A stretch of DNA of 64,000 bases from Nocardia seriolae NBRC 15557 (GCF_007990715.1 NZ_BJWY01000003.1:59648-123647), one strand, 5' to 3'; shown: positions 36,158-48,095, counted from the stretch's first letter. Numbers and translations: made by a program. The notes: generated by a model from the sequence alone, not told the origin.

Positions 36158-37054
36158 TCAGCCGATATCGGCGCGTCCGAGCACCTGGGGATTGCCTGGG
36201 GCGCAGGCGGTTCCGAGGACGGCCGCGGTGATCTGCGGAGGTTTCGGTCCCGCCAGCAGGACCAGGACGCCGGGTGTGCCGGAGAACACTACGCTGCGCG
36301 AGCCGAGTATCGGGCGGTCCAGACCGGCTGCTTGTAGGCAGGCGGCCAGGGCGTTGCCGGTGGCGAGCGGGCCGGTGATGTCGTGGTGGCCCATGACGCT
36401 GAGCACGCTGGCCGGCGACAGGCTGGCGTCCAATTGGACGTCGGCCGTGGATTGGGCGGTGGGGGTCCTGGTGTGGCTGCTCAGGGCGTCCACGGCCACC
36501 ACCGCGCCCGCTACCACCGCGGCTGCGGCCGCGGCGACGGTGAGCCAGCGCAGGCGGCGGGAGGGCCGCTCGTCGAGCCGGGAGGGCTCGGTGAGGTCGG
36601 CGTCCGGCTCGAGCTCCGGCACCGGTTCGAGGTCGGACTCGAGCTCGCGGGGGTCGAGGCGGCCGGTGTCGAAGATGGCGGAGCCGTTGAGGATCGGCAT
36701 CGGCGCGGTGTTGGCCGGGGCCGGATGGGTGGAGCGGGTGACCGGTGGCGGCGCGACGGGGAGCCGCGTCACGGTGGCCAGTCGTTCGGGGTCGTCGGGG
36801 ACGGCCAGGTCGGAAATCATGCGTTCGAGGCGGGCGGCCACCTCGGCGGGCATGGGGTGGGCGATGTGCTCGTCGCGGCCGAGGTCGCGCAGGCGCGCGT
36901 CGACGCGGTCGAGGGAGCTCAGATAGCGCATCGCCTCGGGGTCCTGTCTGACCACGGGCCAGAGCCGTTCGGATTCGTCCGGCGGCAGACTGCCGCCGTG
37001 CAGATCGGCGAGCAGTTCGGTGGAGAAGGGCGGCATGGGCAGCGTGCCCGCCAT
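36158..37054 (-). CDS. rsmA: Anti-sigma-M factor (RsmA-like) membrane protein
   Basis: Protein of about 298 aa: a cytosolic N-terminal anti-sigma segment (STELLADLHGGSLPPDESERLW), an acidic linker, one membrane helix (about 173-196, WLTVAAAAAAVVAGAVVAV) and an extracytoplasmic domain of about 100 residues. It lies between sigM and trxB exactly as Rv3912, the SigM inhibitor. No zinc HxxxCxxC motif is seen. The start may be ATG 37054 or 37075; both have GGAGG-like sites. Confidence 0.82.
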   Translation of the reverse strand: MAGTLPMPPFSTELLADLHGGSLPPDESERLWPVVRQDPEAMRYLSSLDRVDARLRDLGRDEHIAHPMPAEVAARLERMISDLAVPDDPERLATVTRLPVAPPPVTRSTHPAPANTAPMPILNGSAIFDTGRLDPRELESDLEPVPELEPDADLTEPSRLDERPSRRLRWLTVAAAAAAVVAGAVVAVDALSSHTRTPTAQSTADVQLDASLSPASVLSVMGHHDITGPLATGNALAACLQAAGLDRPILGSRSVVFSGTPGVLVLLAGPKPPQITAAVLGTACAPGNPQVLGRADIG

Positions 37055-37166
37055 TGCTCCTCCTGTTTCCTCCATTGCCCCTCCAGGGCTTCGAGTGGGG
37101 ATCGCAGACCTGTCTTTGTATCCGACGCAGCGGAACCGTACAAGGTTCCCTCGAAATCGCGCTGTT

Positions 37167-37733
37167 CTAGTTCATTTCACGCAGGTGTGCCTCGAGCCGA
37201 CGCCGCCCGCGGGCACACCGGCTCTTGACCGTGCCCTCCGGAATTCCCAGCAGCACAGCGGCATCCGCGATGGAGTAGCCCTCCAGCTCCACCGCGACCA
37301 GGGCGGTGCGCTGGTCGGCGGGCAGCACGAACAGCGCCGCATCGACCAGCAGGGCGGCCTCGAGCGCCGCGAAATCGTCGCGGGGGCAGCGGGGTTCGTC
37401 CGCAGGGTGCTCGGACAGCGGTTCGGTGCGGCGCAGTTTGTTGCGGCGGATGCGGTCCAGGCAGGCGTTCACCACGATCCGGTGCAGCCAGCTGCGCACC
37501 TCCGCGTCACCCCGGTAGGCCCCGGTGCCCCGATGCGCCGAGAACAGCGCGTCCTGGAGCGAGTCGGCGGCGTCCTCGGGACCGTAGGAGGCGCGTAGCG
37601 CGGTCTGCCAGAGATGGTCGTAGTGGCGGCGGAGCAGTTCGGCGAAGGCGTACGGCGCGCCGCCGACGTGAGCGGCCAGCAGGTCGCGATCGCTGACCTG
37701 CCTCGCTGCCACGAGTTCGTTCGCTGACGACAA
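37167..37733 (-). CDS. sigM: ECF RNA polymerase sigma factor SigM
   Basis: Group 4 sigma factor of 188 aa. Region 2 (about 30-95) includes YDHLWQTALRASYGPEDAADSLQDALFSAHRG and VRSWLHRIVVNACLDRIRR; region 4 (about 125-180) includes LPADQRTALVAVELEGYSIADAAVLLGIPEGTVKSRCARGR. A TTG start at 37733 has GAGGGGAT upstream; a GTG eight codons later is possible. The membrane anti-sigma gene follows. An inverted repeat at 37882-37902 lies about 150 bases upstream. Confidence 0.93.
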   Translation of the reverse strand: MSSANELVAARQVSDRDLLAAHVGGAPYAFAELLRRHYDHLWQTALRASYGPEDAADSLQDALFSAHRGTGAYRGDAEVRSWLHRIVVNACLDRIRRNKLRRTEPLSEHPADEPRCPRDDFAALEAALLVDAALFVLPADQRTALVAVELEGYSIADAAVLLGIPEGTVKSRCARGRRRLEAHLREMN

Positions 37734-37881
37734 TGCATCCCCTCAGACCGGCGGGCACGGCCTGAACACGGCCGAGCTTCACCGAGTTTTATGGCTGTCA
37801 TCCGGGACCGCTGACGCACGACCTATGCCGGTGCCCGGGAGCTCCCCTTGCCGAGAGTACGCAAGATCATATCGAAGATAA

Positions 37882-37902
37882 CGATTCGATAGCAACGAAT
37901 CG
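37882..37902. promoter_or_regulatory. Inverted repeat upstream of sigM
   Basis: CGATTCG and CGAATCG, 7-bp perfect arms with a 7-base spacer, in a notably A/T-rich patch (37860-37915). It is possibly an operator for sigM; no protein can be assigned. The gap 37734-38108 contains no gene. Confidence 0.5.
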
Positions 37903-37983
37903 AGAGAAAAAGTGCTGGTAGCGAGCGTTTGGTCCGAATCGCGCAATCTACTTGTGACCGGCGCTCAGAGGGCTCAACTCACG

Positions 37984-38104
37984 TGGTTCGCGGCCCGTCT
38001 CGTTCTGGACTGAGTGGAGCGGGGGAGCGAAGCGGAGGGAGGAGCGGAGGGAGGGAAGAACGAGACCTTCAGGGCCGCGAACCCGCCCGGAGCGAAGCGG
38101 AGGG
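37984..38104. repeat. Complex inverted/direct repeat after murJ
   Basis: GGTTCGCGGCCC + GTCTCGTTCT (37984-38006) is inverted at about 38055-38082 with a five-base insertion. Within and beside it GGAGCGAAGCGGAGGG occurs twice (38024-38039 and 38089-38104). It could be a bidirectional terminator made from a dispersed intergenic repeat. Confidence 0.75.
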
Positions 38105-38108
38105 CAAA

Positions 38109-41100
38109 TTAAACACTGGCTTCGAAGTGGATTTCCGCGATCGAGGACTGGAACTGACCCCCGTTGTTGGCGAGCTGGGTGATCCAAATAAGTACGTACC
38201 GGGCGGGCTGGTCGGCCCGCACCGGGATCTCGGTGGTGCCGTCGCCGAGCACCGCCGACCCGATCAGCTGGGTCTGATCGAGGGTCGGCGAGGCGGTCGG
38301 CGAGCTGCGGATCTCGACCTGCGTTCCGGGCGAAGGCGATTCGATGATCACCTTGGTCAGCTTGCTGGGGCTGCCCAAGGTGGTCAGCACGCCCACGCCC
38401 TTCTTCAGGGCCGGGAACTGCTGGAAGTAGGCGTCGGTGCGCCAGGTGGTGGCCGGGTTGTTGTCCAGTACCGCCCCGACGCTGCCGACATTGTCCGGGG
38501 TGCCCTCCGGGGAGAACACCGTCGCGCCGGTGACCGGCACCGGCACGCCGCCGGTGGCCGGAGCCCCGGCGGGCGTCTGGGACGAGCCCGGGGTCGGCGG
38601 CGGCGTGGCCGAGGTGGTGAGGCCGATATTGCGCTGTTCGTTGAGCGGCGCATTGGACGAGCCGGGCGCGAAGACGCTGAGCAGCCACCAGATGATGACG
38701 CCGACCACCAGCGCGGCCAGCACGCCCAGACCGACCAGGATCCACATCATCCGCTGCGAGCGTTCCTTCTCGGCGGCGAGCAGTTCCGGATCGGCGAGCG
38801 TCTCGTCCGGTGCGCTGGGCGGCTTCTGGCCCAGTCTCAGCACCGGGATGAAGTCGGTCTTCTGGTCGACCACCGACGCCTGCTCCAGCACGTGCTGGAC
38901 GGTGGCGGCGGTGCGCACGCCCTTGTTGGACTCCAGCGACCGCACCGCGACCGCGGAGATCTCGAAGGGCACCTCGGGCCGAATCGTCCTGGGCTCCACC
39001 GGGGTTCCGTCCGGCCCGAAATCGGCCGGCGGGAGTCCGCCCACGGTGGCCGCGGTGCCGGAGATGCCGGGGGTGCGGATGGGCCAGTGCGCGGTGATGA
39101 GCGCGTAGAGCATGGCGCCGAGACCACGCACATCGGACTGGGCGTCCGAGTCGGACAGCGTGCCGGGGAAGGCCAGCACGGCGTCGCCGGAGGCGCTGAT
39201 GCGCACCCGATCCGGATGGTCGATGGACAGCGAACCGCCACCGCGATGCGCCATTTCGGCCGCCGCGGCCAGCGCCCGGATGGCCCGGGCCGCGCCGATC
39301 GGCGAGGGCACGGTCTCGGCCATCTCCTTGAGCGAGCGACCGGGCGTCCATTCGGCCACCACGATGCCGCCGGAGGAACCGCGCACCACGTCCAGCACGC
39401 GGGCCAGGCCGGGCGAGTTGATCCGGCCCAGGCGCAGCGTGCGGGACAGAATGGCCTGCGGCCCATCGTGTCCGGAGTTGTCGGTGGCCTGCTGGTCGGC
39501 GTCCACGAAGGTGAGCGCGACCTCGCGGTCGAGTTTCACATCCAGCGCCTGCCAGAACTTGAGTCCGCGCGCGCCGCCGTGACCGGCCAGCAGCCGGTAC
39601 CGGCCGCCCGCCACGGACGCGCCGGGGGTCAGCTTGGGGCCGCGCTGGATGCGCTTGCTCGGCGATTCCACCCGCATGGGCGGCATCTGCGGCGAGACGG
39701 CCTCGTACACACCGGTTTCGGGACCGGGATGGTCCCCTTCCTCCGGTAGGTTGTCGGGTTCCGCCTGGTCGCCGCCGCCGGTGCGGGCCTGGGATTCGGG
39801 GCGCGCCCCGGATTCCGCACGGCCACCGGACTTTCCGCCGGACTTGCCGGGTGGAGGGGTGTCCGTGGAGAGCCCGCCGCCCGCGGCCGTCGTTGATTCG
39901 GCGGCCGGGACACCGCCCGCCGCGTCGTCGCTCACCCTGGTTCCTCCTTCGCCGTGGTGTGTCGAAGACCGATGTGTCGGACCCGGAACCGCCGCGCCGG
40001 TATCCGAAGTGGTGCGGATGCCGGAGTCCGGCCTGCCGCGGGGGCTGTCCGCGGGCACGCCGGATCGGGCAGTTGCGTTTGCCTGCGGAACAGGGTACGG
40101 GAACTCGCCCGTGCCGGTGATGTCAACCGCATCGGGCCGGATGACGGGCAGCACCATGGTCTGCGCGTCGAGGTACGGGTCGAAGCGGTAGTAGTACGGC
40201 GCGGCGCGCAGATCCGGCTTGGGCAGCAGCGTGGTCTCGTGGATGTCCTCGAGCGGCGTGCCGTCGAGGTCGAGATCCGGTGCGGGCGGCGTGATGCCGA
40301 GCCGCCGCGAGATGGCCACGGTGATGGCAACGATCTCGGGGATGCCGAGCAGGCGCATCAGGCCGAAGGCCACGCCGAACATGACGATCGCGGTGAGACC
40401 GACCCGGACCAGCGAGCCGACGCCGCCGAAGGAGTCGGTAAGCCGTTGCAGCCGCAGCACTTTGTCCACGATGAGCATGACCGCGCCGCCGGCCAGCGAG
40501 GTCAGCACGACCCGGGTGATGGTGCGCCCGACATTGGTCATGTGCAGATCGCCCAGGCTGCGGTGCAGCAGCCAGCCGCCGATGATGGCTCCCGCCAGGA
40601 AGCCGAGGCCGTTGGCGACGCCGAGCGCGATGACCACGTGCCGGTCGTCGACGACGTAGGGCGCGAGCGCGGACAGCACGATCTTGACGCTGGTGATGCC
40701 GAGGATGATCCAGGTCGGCGTCCAGGCCTGTTCACGCGCGTAGAACACGCGCAGGTGAATCAGCACCAGCGCGTACGGGATCAGCGTGAAGGCCGACCAC
40801 GACACGGCCTCGCCGAGCCGTCCGGCGTCGCCGCCGAAACGGCCGTATCCGTAGAGGGCAGTGCCGATCTGGGGCCCGGCGAAGGTCAGGAAGGTGACGA
40901 TCGGGACCAGCGCGATCATGGTGAGTCGCGTCGCCGCGCCGAGATCGTCGACCACGGCGGGCGTGTCGTCGGCGGCGGCATTGCGGCTCAGCCGCGGCAT
41001 GATCGCGGTCAGCAGCGTCACACCGATCACGCCGTACGGCAATTGCAGCAGCAGCCAGGCATTTTGGTAGATGGCCGGGCCGCCGACATCGGCGTGCGAG

Positions 41101-42422
41101 GAGATGCGGGTGGCGAAGGTCCAGCCGAGCTGGCTGATGAAGACATAGAGCAGGATGGCCGCGCCCATGCCCGCGAACTGCTTGAGCCGCGCGTCCACTC
41201 CCCACAGTGGCCGCAGATCGATGCCCGCCCGGCGGATGGCCGGCACCAGGCTCGCCATCTGCACGATGACGCCGAGCGTGACGCCGATGCCGAGCAGCAG
41301 CAGCTTCGGTTCGCCCATGCGAACCGGGTCCAGGGTGATCTCGCCCGGTGTCAGCGCGTAGAGGCCGAGCACCACCAGCACCACCAGGTTGTTCAGCACC
41401 GGTGCCCACGCGCCGGGCCGGAATATCTGATGGGTGTTGAGGATCGCCATCAGCAACGCCGACAGGCCGTAGAACAGCAGCGCCGGCAGCAGCAGATAGG
41501 TGAGTGCCGTGGTGAGACCGGTGTTGACCTTGCCGTCGTTGGAGAGGAAGACGTGCGTGGTCAGCACGGGCGCCAGCGCGGTGGTGACGATCGTGCCGGT
41601 GGCCAGGATGGTGAAGGCCGCGGTGACGAGTTGCCGCACGAAGGCCGCGCCCCCGTCGGCGTCCTCCTTCTCCGCGCGCACCAGGGTGGGCACCACGATG
41701 GCGGTGAGTACCGCGCCGAGCAGCAGCTCGGAGATCATGGTCGGAATGGTGCTGGCGACGGTGAAGGCCGAGGCGATGGCCGGGCCCAGCACGGTCAGCA
41801 GCATCAGCTGCTTGGCGAATCCGGTGATGCGGCTGATCAGAGTCGCGATGGCGATCGATCCGGAGTCGCGGACCAGCCGGGCGTTGGAGCTTTCGGCCTT
41901 CTCCTCGACCCGCTGCCCGACCGGCGTTCCACGTGAAACCACTTGGCGCTGCTGGCCGCTCGGCGGGCCCGGGCGCGGGTTCGACATCGGGGGTGTCGGA
42001 TAGCGCTGGGGGCCGGGGGCGGGTTGGCGATTGCCCTCATTGCCCGGGTGACCCCAGTGGTAGCGCTCTTCGGCCGGAACGCGCCCGGCCGCAGCGGGAT
42101 CGGGGCGGCCCTGCGGCTGCCGGGGCCGGTGCATGATGGGCCCGGATTCGGGTCCGGGCGGCACCGGGCGCGGACGGCCCTGACCGCCTTGCGGATTCGG
42201 TCCCCCGTACTGGTTCGGCGGCACTTGCCGCTGTGCTCCGGAGGGCGGCGGACCCTGCGGCGGTACCCGGTATTGCTGGCCCGAGGCGGGCCCCTGCGGT
42301 CCGCGCGGTCCGGGTCGAGGCGGGACGCCGCGTTCCCAAGGTGCCGAGGGCGCGCGCCGCGGCGGCGGCCCGTCGGGTCCCTCTGGTCGGCCGGATGAGC
42401 GCGGCCCGCCGTACTCGCTCAC
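38109..42422 (-). CDS. murJ: MurJ lipid II flippase fused to a pseudokinase and C-terminal sugar-binding-like domain
   Basis: Protein of 1437 aa, ortholog of Rv3910 (MviN). Residues about 1-180 are Pro/Arg/Gly-rich. MurJ (about 180-720) has 14 membrane helices, starting RLVRDSGSIAIATLISRITGFAKQ, and exports lipid II. After a disordered linker, a kinase-like domain (about 930-1170) lacks the glycine loop and HRD aspartate, so it is catalytically dead. One more helix (about 1220-1245) and an extracellular discoidin-like domain (about 1290-1437) follow. In mycobacteria PknB phosphorylates the pseudokinase to recruit FhaA. GTG start overlaps the DUF6049 stop (GTGA). Confidence 0.95.
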   Translation of the reverse strand: MSEYGGPRSSGRPEGPDGPPPRRAPSAPWERGVPPRPGPRGPQGPASGQQYRVPPQGPPPSGAQRQVPPNQYGGPNPQGGQGRPRPVPPGPESGPIMHRPRQPQGRPDPAAAGRVPAEERYHWGHPGNEGNRQPAPGPQRYPTPPMSNPRPGPPSGQQRQVVSRGTPVGQRVEEKAESSNARLVRDSGSIAIATLISRITGFAKQLMLLTVLGPAIASAFTVASTIPTMISELLLGAVLTAIVVPTLVRAEKEDADGGAAFVRQLVTAAFTILATGTIVTTALAPVLTTHVFLSNDGKVNTGLTTALTYLLLPALLFYGLSALLMAILNTHQIFRPGAWAPVLNNLVVLVVLGLYALTPGEITLDPVRMGEPKLLLLGIGVTLGVIVQMASLVPAIRRAGIDLRPLWGVDARLKQFAGMGAAILLYVFISQLGWTFATRISSHADVGGPAIYQNAWLLLQLPYGVIGVTLLTAIMPRLSRNAAADDTPAVVDDLGAATRLTMIALVPIVTFLTFAGPQIGTALYGYGRFGGDAGRLGEAVSWSAFTLIPYALVLIHLRVFYAREQAWTPTWIILGITSVKIVLSALAPYVVDDRHVVIALGVANGLGFLAGAIIGGWLLHRSLGDLHMTNVGRTITRVVLTSLAGGAVMLIVDKVLRLQRLTDSFGGVGSLVRVGLTAIVMFGVAFGLMRLLGIPEIVAITVAISRRLGITPPAPDLDLDGTPLEDIHETTLLPKPDLRAAPYYYRFDPYLDAQTMVLPVIRPDAVDITGTGEFPYPVPQANATARSGVPADSPRGRPDSGIRTTSDTGAAVPGPTHRSSTHHGEGGTRVSDDAAGGVPAAESTTAAGGGLSTDTPPPGKSGGKSGGRAESGARPESQARTGGGDQAEPDNLPEEGDHPGPETGVYEAVSPQMPPMRVESPSKRIQRGPKLTPGASVAGGRYRLLAGHGGARGLKFWQALDVKLDREVALTFVDADQQATDNSGHDGPQAILSRTLRLGRINSPGLARVLDVVRGSSGGIVVAEWTPGRSLKEMAETVPSPIGAARAIRALAAAAEMAHRGGGSLSIDHPDRVRISASGDAVLAFPGTLSDSDAQSDVRGLGAMLYALITAHWPIRTPGISGTAATVGGLPPADFGPDGTPVEPRTIRPEVPFEISAVAVRSLESNKGVRTAATVQHVLEQASVVDQKTDFIPVLRLGQKPPSAPDETLADPELLAAEKERSQRMMWILVGLGVLAALVVGVIIWWLLSVFAPGSSNAPLNEQRNIGLTTSATPPPTPGSSQTPAGAPATGGVPVPVTGATVFSPEGTPDNVGSVGAVLDNNPATTWRTDAYFQQFPALKKGVGVLTTLGSPSKLTKVIIESPSPGTQVEIRSSPTASPTLDQTQLIGSAVLGDGTTEIPVRADQPARYVLIWITQLANNGGQFQSSIAEIHFEASV
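41925..41940. promoter_or_regulatory. parS site inside murJ
   Basis: CGTTCCACGTGAAACC has the full 14-base parS core. It lies in the coding region for the cytosolic N-terminus of MurJ (VVSRGTPV), 18 kb from oriC, the farthest right site seen. Confidence 0.8.
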
Positions 42423-44938
42423 CGTGACTCCTGTCGTTTCAAATCCCGCTTACCCGCGCGCCCCTGCTGTGTGCCCGGATCGAACCCTTCGTCGGCCGGG
42501 TCCGGCTTCCCGCGGAAGCGGTGCCACAGTCGGCGACCGACCAGCAGGAGCAACAGCGCACAGGCGCACGCGGTAATTATTGCCAACACCTGACCGTAAG
42601 CGTTGGACCGCACCGATACCGATACCGCATTGCCGAGCGGCACCCCGTCGGGTGTGGTAAGCGCGATGGGAATGACCAGGTTTCGGCTGTCGGAGACCTC
42701 GGTGGGGATCTGGAAGGACCGATTTCCCTTGGCGGGCAGCTGCTGTTCGCCGATATCGGTGATGTTCGTCTCGGCCGGCTGGTCGATCTTGAACTTCACC
42801 CGGATGGCCACCGGCAGGTCGTTGCGGGCCACCAGCAGCAGCGGACTCTGTTCGGAGGCCAGGGTGTAGACGCCGCCCGGCGGCAGCACCGTGACCGATC
42901 CGAACAGGTTGTCCATGGTTTTGGTGGTCTGGTCCAGCCGGCGCTGGGCACTGGTGTCCGCGGCCGCGGTGGACGCCCAGCGATCCGAGAGCGACAGCAC
43001 CCGGATCAGGTCGTCGCGCAGCGGGGTGAGGAAGGCGCGCGGGCTGAGTTCCTGCTGCGGCACGTCCACCAGCGCGCTCATCAGTTCGGTGATGCGCTGG
43101 GCCTGCTGGCGCACCGGTTCGGCGAAGTGCGCGGGCACCGCCTCGTCGGCCGCGTCGGCGAGGTAGTCGAGTTCGTAGGGCTGGGAATCCGGCTGCTGCG
43201 CAACCAGTTCGGTGAAGGGCCGCGCGGTGGCGAGATTGTTGTGCAGCAGCAGGTCCAGCTGGGTGAGCACGGCGGAGGCCTCGTCGCGATTGGCTCCCCA
43301 CTGCTGCGGCGGCACGAGCAGCGCCGAGCGGGCCCGTCCGGGTTGCGGATTCAGCGCGGTCCAGGCGATCGCGCCCAGCGCGTCCTGCAACCGGGCGGCG
43401 CGGGAGTCGACGGTGACGTCGTAGCGGACCTTGTCCGGGGTGAAAGGCGGTGTGGGCGGATTGGATCCGATGGCGGCCAGCGCGGTCGCGGCCCAGATGT
43501 CGAAGGTGGTGGCACGCAGCGCGGCGGGCGCGGGCGGCGGTGGCGTGCCCGCGGCGGGCGGCACGGTGACGTCGGCGAGGTTCACCACGTCCGGTGTCCC
43601 CGGCTCGGTACCTCCGGCGGGTGCGCCGGGGGTCTTGGCGGCGGTGAGGTTGCTCCGGCCGTCGACCGGTGCGACCGCGTTGTCGGCGAGCACGGTGCCG
43701 GTGAATCCGTGGTGCGCGAACAGGGTGGCCGCCTCGGTGTCCACCGCGCCCGCGTCCGGAATGGCCACGCCGCGCACCGATTTCACCGAGAGCAGGTTGT
43801 CCACCAGGTCGGCGGGTGCGTTGAGCGCCCGGTCGGCCAGGGTGACGTCGCCCGCGGCGGCCAGGGCGGTGGCGTCGACCTGCGCGAACGGCAGTGCCAC
43901 CACGCACATTCCGGGCGCCAGCGCGCGCAGTCGTTCCAGCCATGCCTTGGCGGCGTGGCTGCCGCTCCCGGCGCGGGTGGGCCCTTCCGGATCCGACGGG
44001 CTGGCCAGCACCAGGTAGTCCCTGGTCATATCGGACACGGTGAGCAGCAGGTCGGGGTCGACGGCCAGACAGATGGCGTTGATCAGCCCGCGGTCGCGGC
44101 CGCTGTCGGGTTTGACCACGCTCTCCAGCGCCGAGAGCAGTTGGTCGAGTCGTCCGCCCTGGGCCAGCGAGGCGGCCAGGTCGTCATCGGTGAGCAGGGC
44201 CGGGCCGTCGGGCGAGCCGGGGCGTCCGGCCACCAGGCGGGGGCGGTCGGCCAGCGGCCACAGCATGGTGGTGGCCACCGGCGCGGCGTCGGCGGGCGGG
44301 GCGACCGGATGTTTGGGGTCGCCGCCGGGCACGCCGAGCACGGGCAGCAGGAAGCGGGCGTCGTCGAGGCGGGCCTGGCCGCCGTAGGCGGGCTGGCCGT
44401 TCACATTGAGCAGCAAGGGGTAGACGCCCGGCGCGGTGATGTCGACCGACGAGATCCCGCTGGGCAGTTCGGTTCCGGAGTGCAGGGCGACGGTGAGGCT
44501 GAACTGCTTGCGCTGCCCGGAGGTCAATCGGTCGGCGACATCCTGGAATTCGCCGTTGATGTCGTAGTTGATCTGGTCCAGGCGCAGCGTGGAGCGCAGT
44601 CCGCTCGGACTGGTGACCGCGGCGCCGCGCTGGATGCGGACGCTGACCTCGTCGACGGGCCGGTCGCCGATATTGGTGACGGTCCCGGACACCACGAAAT
44701 ACGGATCACTGGTGGCGGTGATGGCGGTGGGCGTGACCGAATCCAGCGACAGTTTCAGGAATTTCGGCCCGCTGGGCTGGCCGTTGCCATTGCCGCTCCC
44801 ATTGCCGTTGCCGCTGCCGGTGGGTTCGGCGGCGGCAACGGGCGTGCCGATCCCGGGTCCGATTCCCAGTGTCGTGAGCACCGCCAGCATTACCGCGACG
44901 AGTGAAAGCAGCGTGCGCTGCGATCCCGCACGCGTCAT
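42419..44938 (-). CDS. DUF6049 family secreted/membrane protein (Rv3909-like)
   Basis: Protein of 839 aa with a signal peptide (about 1-37), a long extracytoplasmic region and one C-terminal membrane helix (about 780-802, [17 protein letters not shown]) followed by a basic cytosolic tail. It is the ortholog of Rv3909, essential in M. tuberculosis. It is coupled to murJ (GTGA) downstream and to the NUDIX gene (ATGA) upstream. The invariant link to murJ suggests an envelope role with the flippase; the biochemical function is unknown. Confidence 0.88.
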   Translation of the reverse strand: MTRAGSQRTLLSLVAVMLAVLTTLGIGPGIGTPVAAAEPTGSGNGNGSGNGNGQPSGPKFLKLSLDSVTPTAITATSDPYFVVSGTVTNIGDRPVDEVSVRIQRGAAVTSPSGLRSTLRLDQINYDINGEFQDVADRLTSGQRKQFSLTVALHSGTELPSGISSVDITAPGVYPLLLNVNGQPAYGGQARLDDARFLLPVLGVPGGDPKHPVAPPADAAPVATTMLWPLADRPRLVAGRPGSPDGPALLTDDDLAASLAQGGRLDQLLSALESVVKPDSGRDRGLINAICLAVDPDLLLTVSDMTRDYLVLASPSDPEGPTRAGSGSHAAKAWLERLRALAPGMCVVALPFAQVDATALAAAGDVTLADRALNAPADLVDNLLSVKSVRGVAIPDAGAVDTEAATLFAHHGFTGTVLADNAVAPVDGRSNLTAAKTPGAPAGGTEPGTPDVVNLADVTVPPAAGTPPPPAPAALRATTFDIWAATALAAIGSNPPTPPFTPDKVRYDVTVDSRAARLQDALGAIAWTALNPQPGRARSALLVPPQQWGANRDEASAVLTQLDLLLHNNLATARPFTELVAQQPDSQPYELDYLADAADEAVPAHFAEPVRQQAQRITELMSALVDVPQQELSPRAFLTPLRDDLIRVLSLSDRWASTAAADTSAQRRLDQTTKTMDNLFGSVTVLPPGGVYTLASEQSPLLLVARNDLPVAIRVKFKIDQPAETNITDIGEQQLPAKGNRSFQIPTEVSDSRNLVIPIALTTPDGVPLGNAVSVSVRSNAYGQVLAIITACACALLLLLVGRRLWHRFRGKPDPADEGFDPGTQQGRAGKRDLKRQESR

Positions 44939-45513
44939 TGTCTGCCGTTCTCCATCCGGTCGATCAGCCGGTTGGCGACCTCGGCCAGCCTGCGCTCGTC
45001 AGCGTAGGCGAGCCGGGAGTCTAGTTCGCTCAAGGGAACCCAGGCCACCTTGGTGACCTCGACATCGGCGTCGGAGAGCTCACCGCCCAGGCAGCGCATC
45101 AGATAGTGGTGCACGGTCTTGTGTACCCGCCGGCCCTCGGTGACGAACCAGTAGTCGATGCTGCCGAGTTCGGCGACCACGGTGCCGTGGATGCCGGTCT
45201 CCTCCTGCACTTCGCGAATGGCGGTCTGCTCGGCGGTCTCGCCCTCTTCGATGTGGCCCTTGGGCAGCGACCAGAGCAAACGTCCACGCCGGTCGGTTCG
45301 TCCGATGAGGGCGGCGCAGCGCTTCTCGCTGGGACCGTCGAGGCCGTCGACCACGAGTCCGCCCGCGGAGGTTTCGCGCACGGTGCGCATGCGGGGTTTC
45401 CGCTCCGCCTCCCCGCGCTTCGCACCGGTGGATTTCGCCGCTGCCGCATTACCGGCCGAACCACGCCGCCGGGGCTGGCGGCGTCGACTGTTCGCGCGAT
45501 CGGCCGGGGACAC
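44935..45513 (-). CDS. NUDIX hydrolase (MutT4/Rv3908-like)
   Basis: Protein of 192 aa. A basic N-terminus of about 45 residues precedes a NUDIX domain with a complete box, [12 protein letters not shown]...REVQEETGI. Homologs hydrolyse nucleoside or other diphosphates. GTG start at 45513. It leads the operon NUDIX-DUF6049-murJ. It is divergent from pcnA; the 226-base gap between them contains both promoters. Confidence 0.92.
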   Translation of the reverse strand: MSPADRANSRRRQPRRRGSAGNAAAAKSTGAKRGEAERKPRMRTVRETSAGGLVVDGLDGPSEKRCAALIGRTDRRGRLLWSLPKGHIEEGETAEQTAIREVQEETGIHGTVVAELGSIDYWFVTEGRRVHKTVHHYLMRCLGGELSDADVEVTKVAWVPLSELDSRLAYADERRLAEVANRLIDRMENGRQ

Positions 45514-45739
45514 TGCGCCAGTCTATAGGGGACGGCCCGGGTGACCGCCCCACCGCGGTGGCTCCCATATATACGGAGGTCTCGTAGCAGGTAGACACCC
45601 GTCGCGGCGCGGCACGCCGGATGGGCTCCGGTGCGGTGCTCGTCTCGGCCGAGGTGCCGGGCGGACGCTTTTCGGAGATCGCACCCCCGAGCGACTAAGC
45701 TGCGTCTTCGTGGTTTCGCCGAAGTCCGAGGAAGTAGCC

Positions 45740-47176
<1,437 letters not shown>

Positions 47177-47189
47177 GCCGGGTATCCGC

Positions 47190-48017
47190 TCAGAAAATAA
47201 TGAGCGTCGTCCCGGCGACGATGGCCGAGCGCATCTGAGCCAGGTCGAACGAGCCGGTGACCGCCGGTAGGTCGGCGCTGAAAATCACTTGGTCGCCGAC
47301 TCTTTCGGCGCGGCTGATGCGTGCCTTGCTGGGCAGGCCGGTCAGGGGGATCGGGTTCAGCGTGGTGAATCGCTTGGGCGCGCGCACTTTTCGCCAGTGC
47401 GCGCGATGCACGGTTATCGACAGCACGTTGTCGGTGATCTCGGCCGCGGCCAGCGCCCGGATGCGCCGACGGCGGTGCTTGGCGAGGACCAGCCCGTCCT
47501 CGGCCGGTTCCAGCTCCCAGTCGGGCTGCCAGCTGTTGATCCATTCCAGCAGTGCGGCAACCGATATCACGCCGTTGAGGTCGAGCTGCGCGGCGCGCAC
47601 CTTGGTGGGCACGCCGGGGATGAGTCGCACGCCGTGTGCGATGACGGTCAATTCCTCGATCGGATGCCGATTCCAATACAGCCCGGTCAGTACGGTTTTG
47701 GTCTGGAAGTGCGCCCCACGCCGGCGCACCTTCAGCGTTTGCAGGGTGGCCCGCAGGTCGTGGCCGAGCAGCGTGGCGCTGACCTCCTGCCCGCCGAACC
47801 GGCTGAGAATCCCCTCCGACAGCAGCGTCATCAGCACATCGGGCATCAGCGCGGTGACTGTCCCGGCTCCGAAGTCGGCGGCTGGTTCGCGCCAGGCGGA
47901 GGTGAAACTCGTCCACTGATCCAGCCAGCTCTGGTCGAACAAGCGTCTTCCGAGGTCCATGCCCAGGTCGACCGCGCGCAGAGGTGACCAGGCCTTCGGA
48001 TCGAAATACGTGGCCAT
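47190..48017 (-). CDS. Conserved protein of unknown function, weak DUF2993/LmeA resemblance
   Basis: Protein of 275 aa, convergent with pcnA (13-base gap). It is rich in beta-strand-like text such as VTLLGHDLRATLQTLKVRRR... and IEELTVIAHGVRLIPGVPTKVRAAQLDLNGVISVAAL, which weakly recalls lipid-binding LmeA/DUF2993 proteins, but there is no signal peptide (MATYFDPKAWSPLRAVDLG). It could be a cytosolic lipid-binding relative. ATG 48017 chosen as first Met before the conserved text. It is divergent from the molybdate regulator. Confidence 0.6.
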   Translation of the reverse strand: MATYFDPKAWSPLRAVDLGMDLGRRLFDQSWLDQWTSFTSAWREPAADFGAGTVTALMPDVLMTLLSEGILSRFGGQEVSATLLGHDLRATLQTLKVRRRGAHFQTKTVLTGLYWNRHPIEELTVIAHGVRLIPGVPTKVRAAQLDLNGVISVAALLEWINSWQPDWELEPAEDGLVLAKHRRRRIRALAAAEITDNVLSITVHRAHWRKVRAPKRFTTLNPIPLTGLPSKARISRAERVGDQVIFSADLPAVTGSFDLAQMRSAIVAGTTLIIF

Positions 48018-48095
48018 GATTGCTTCGAGCGTACTGGGCGACGGTGCCCGCGCCAGCGTCGAAAAAGTGAACAGGAACACTATTCCGGCGGGTGC

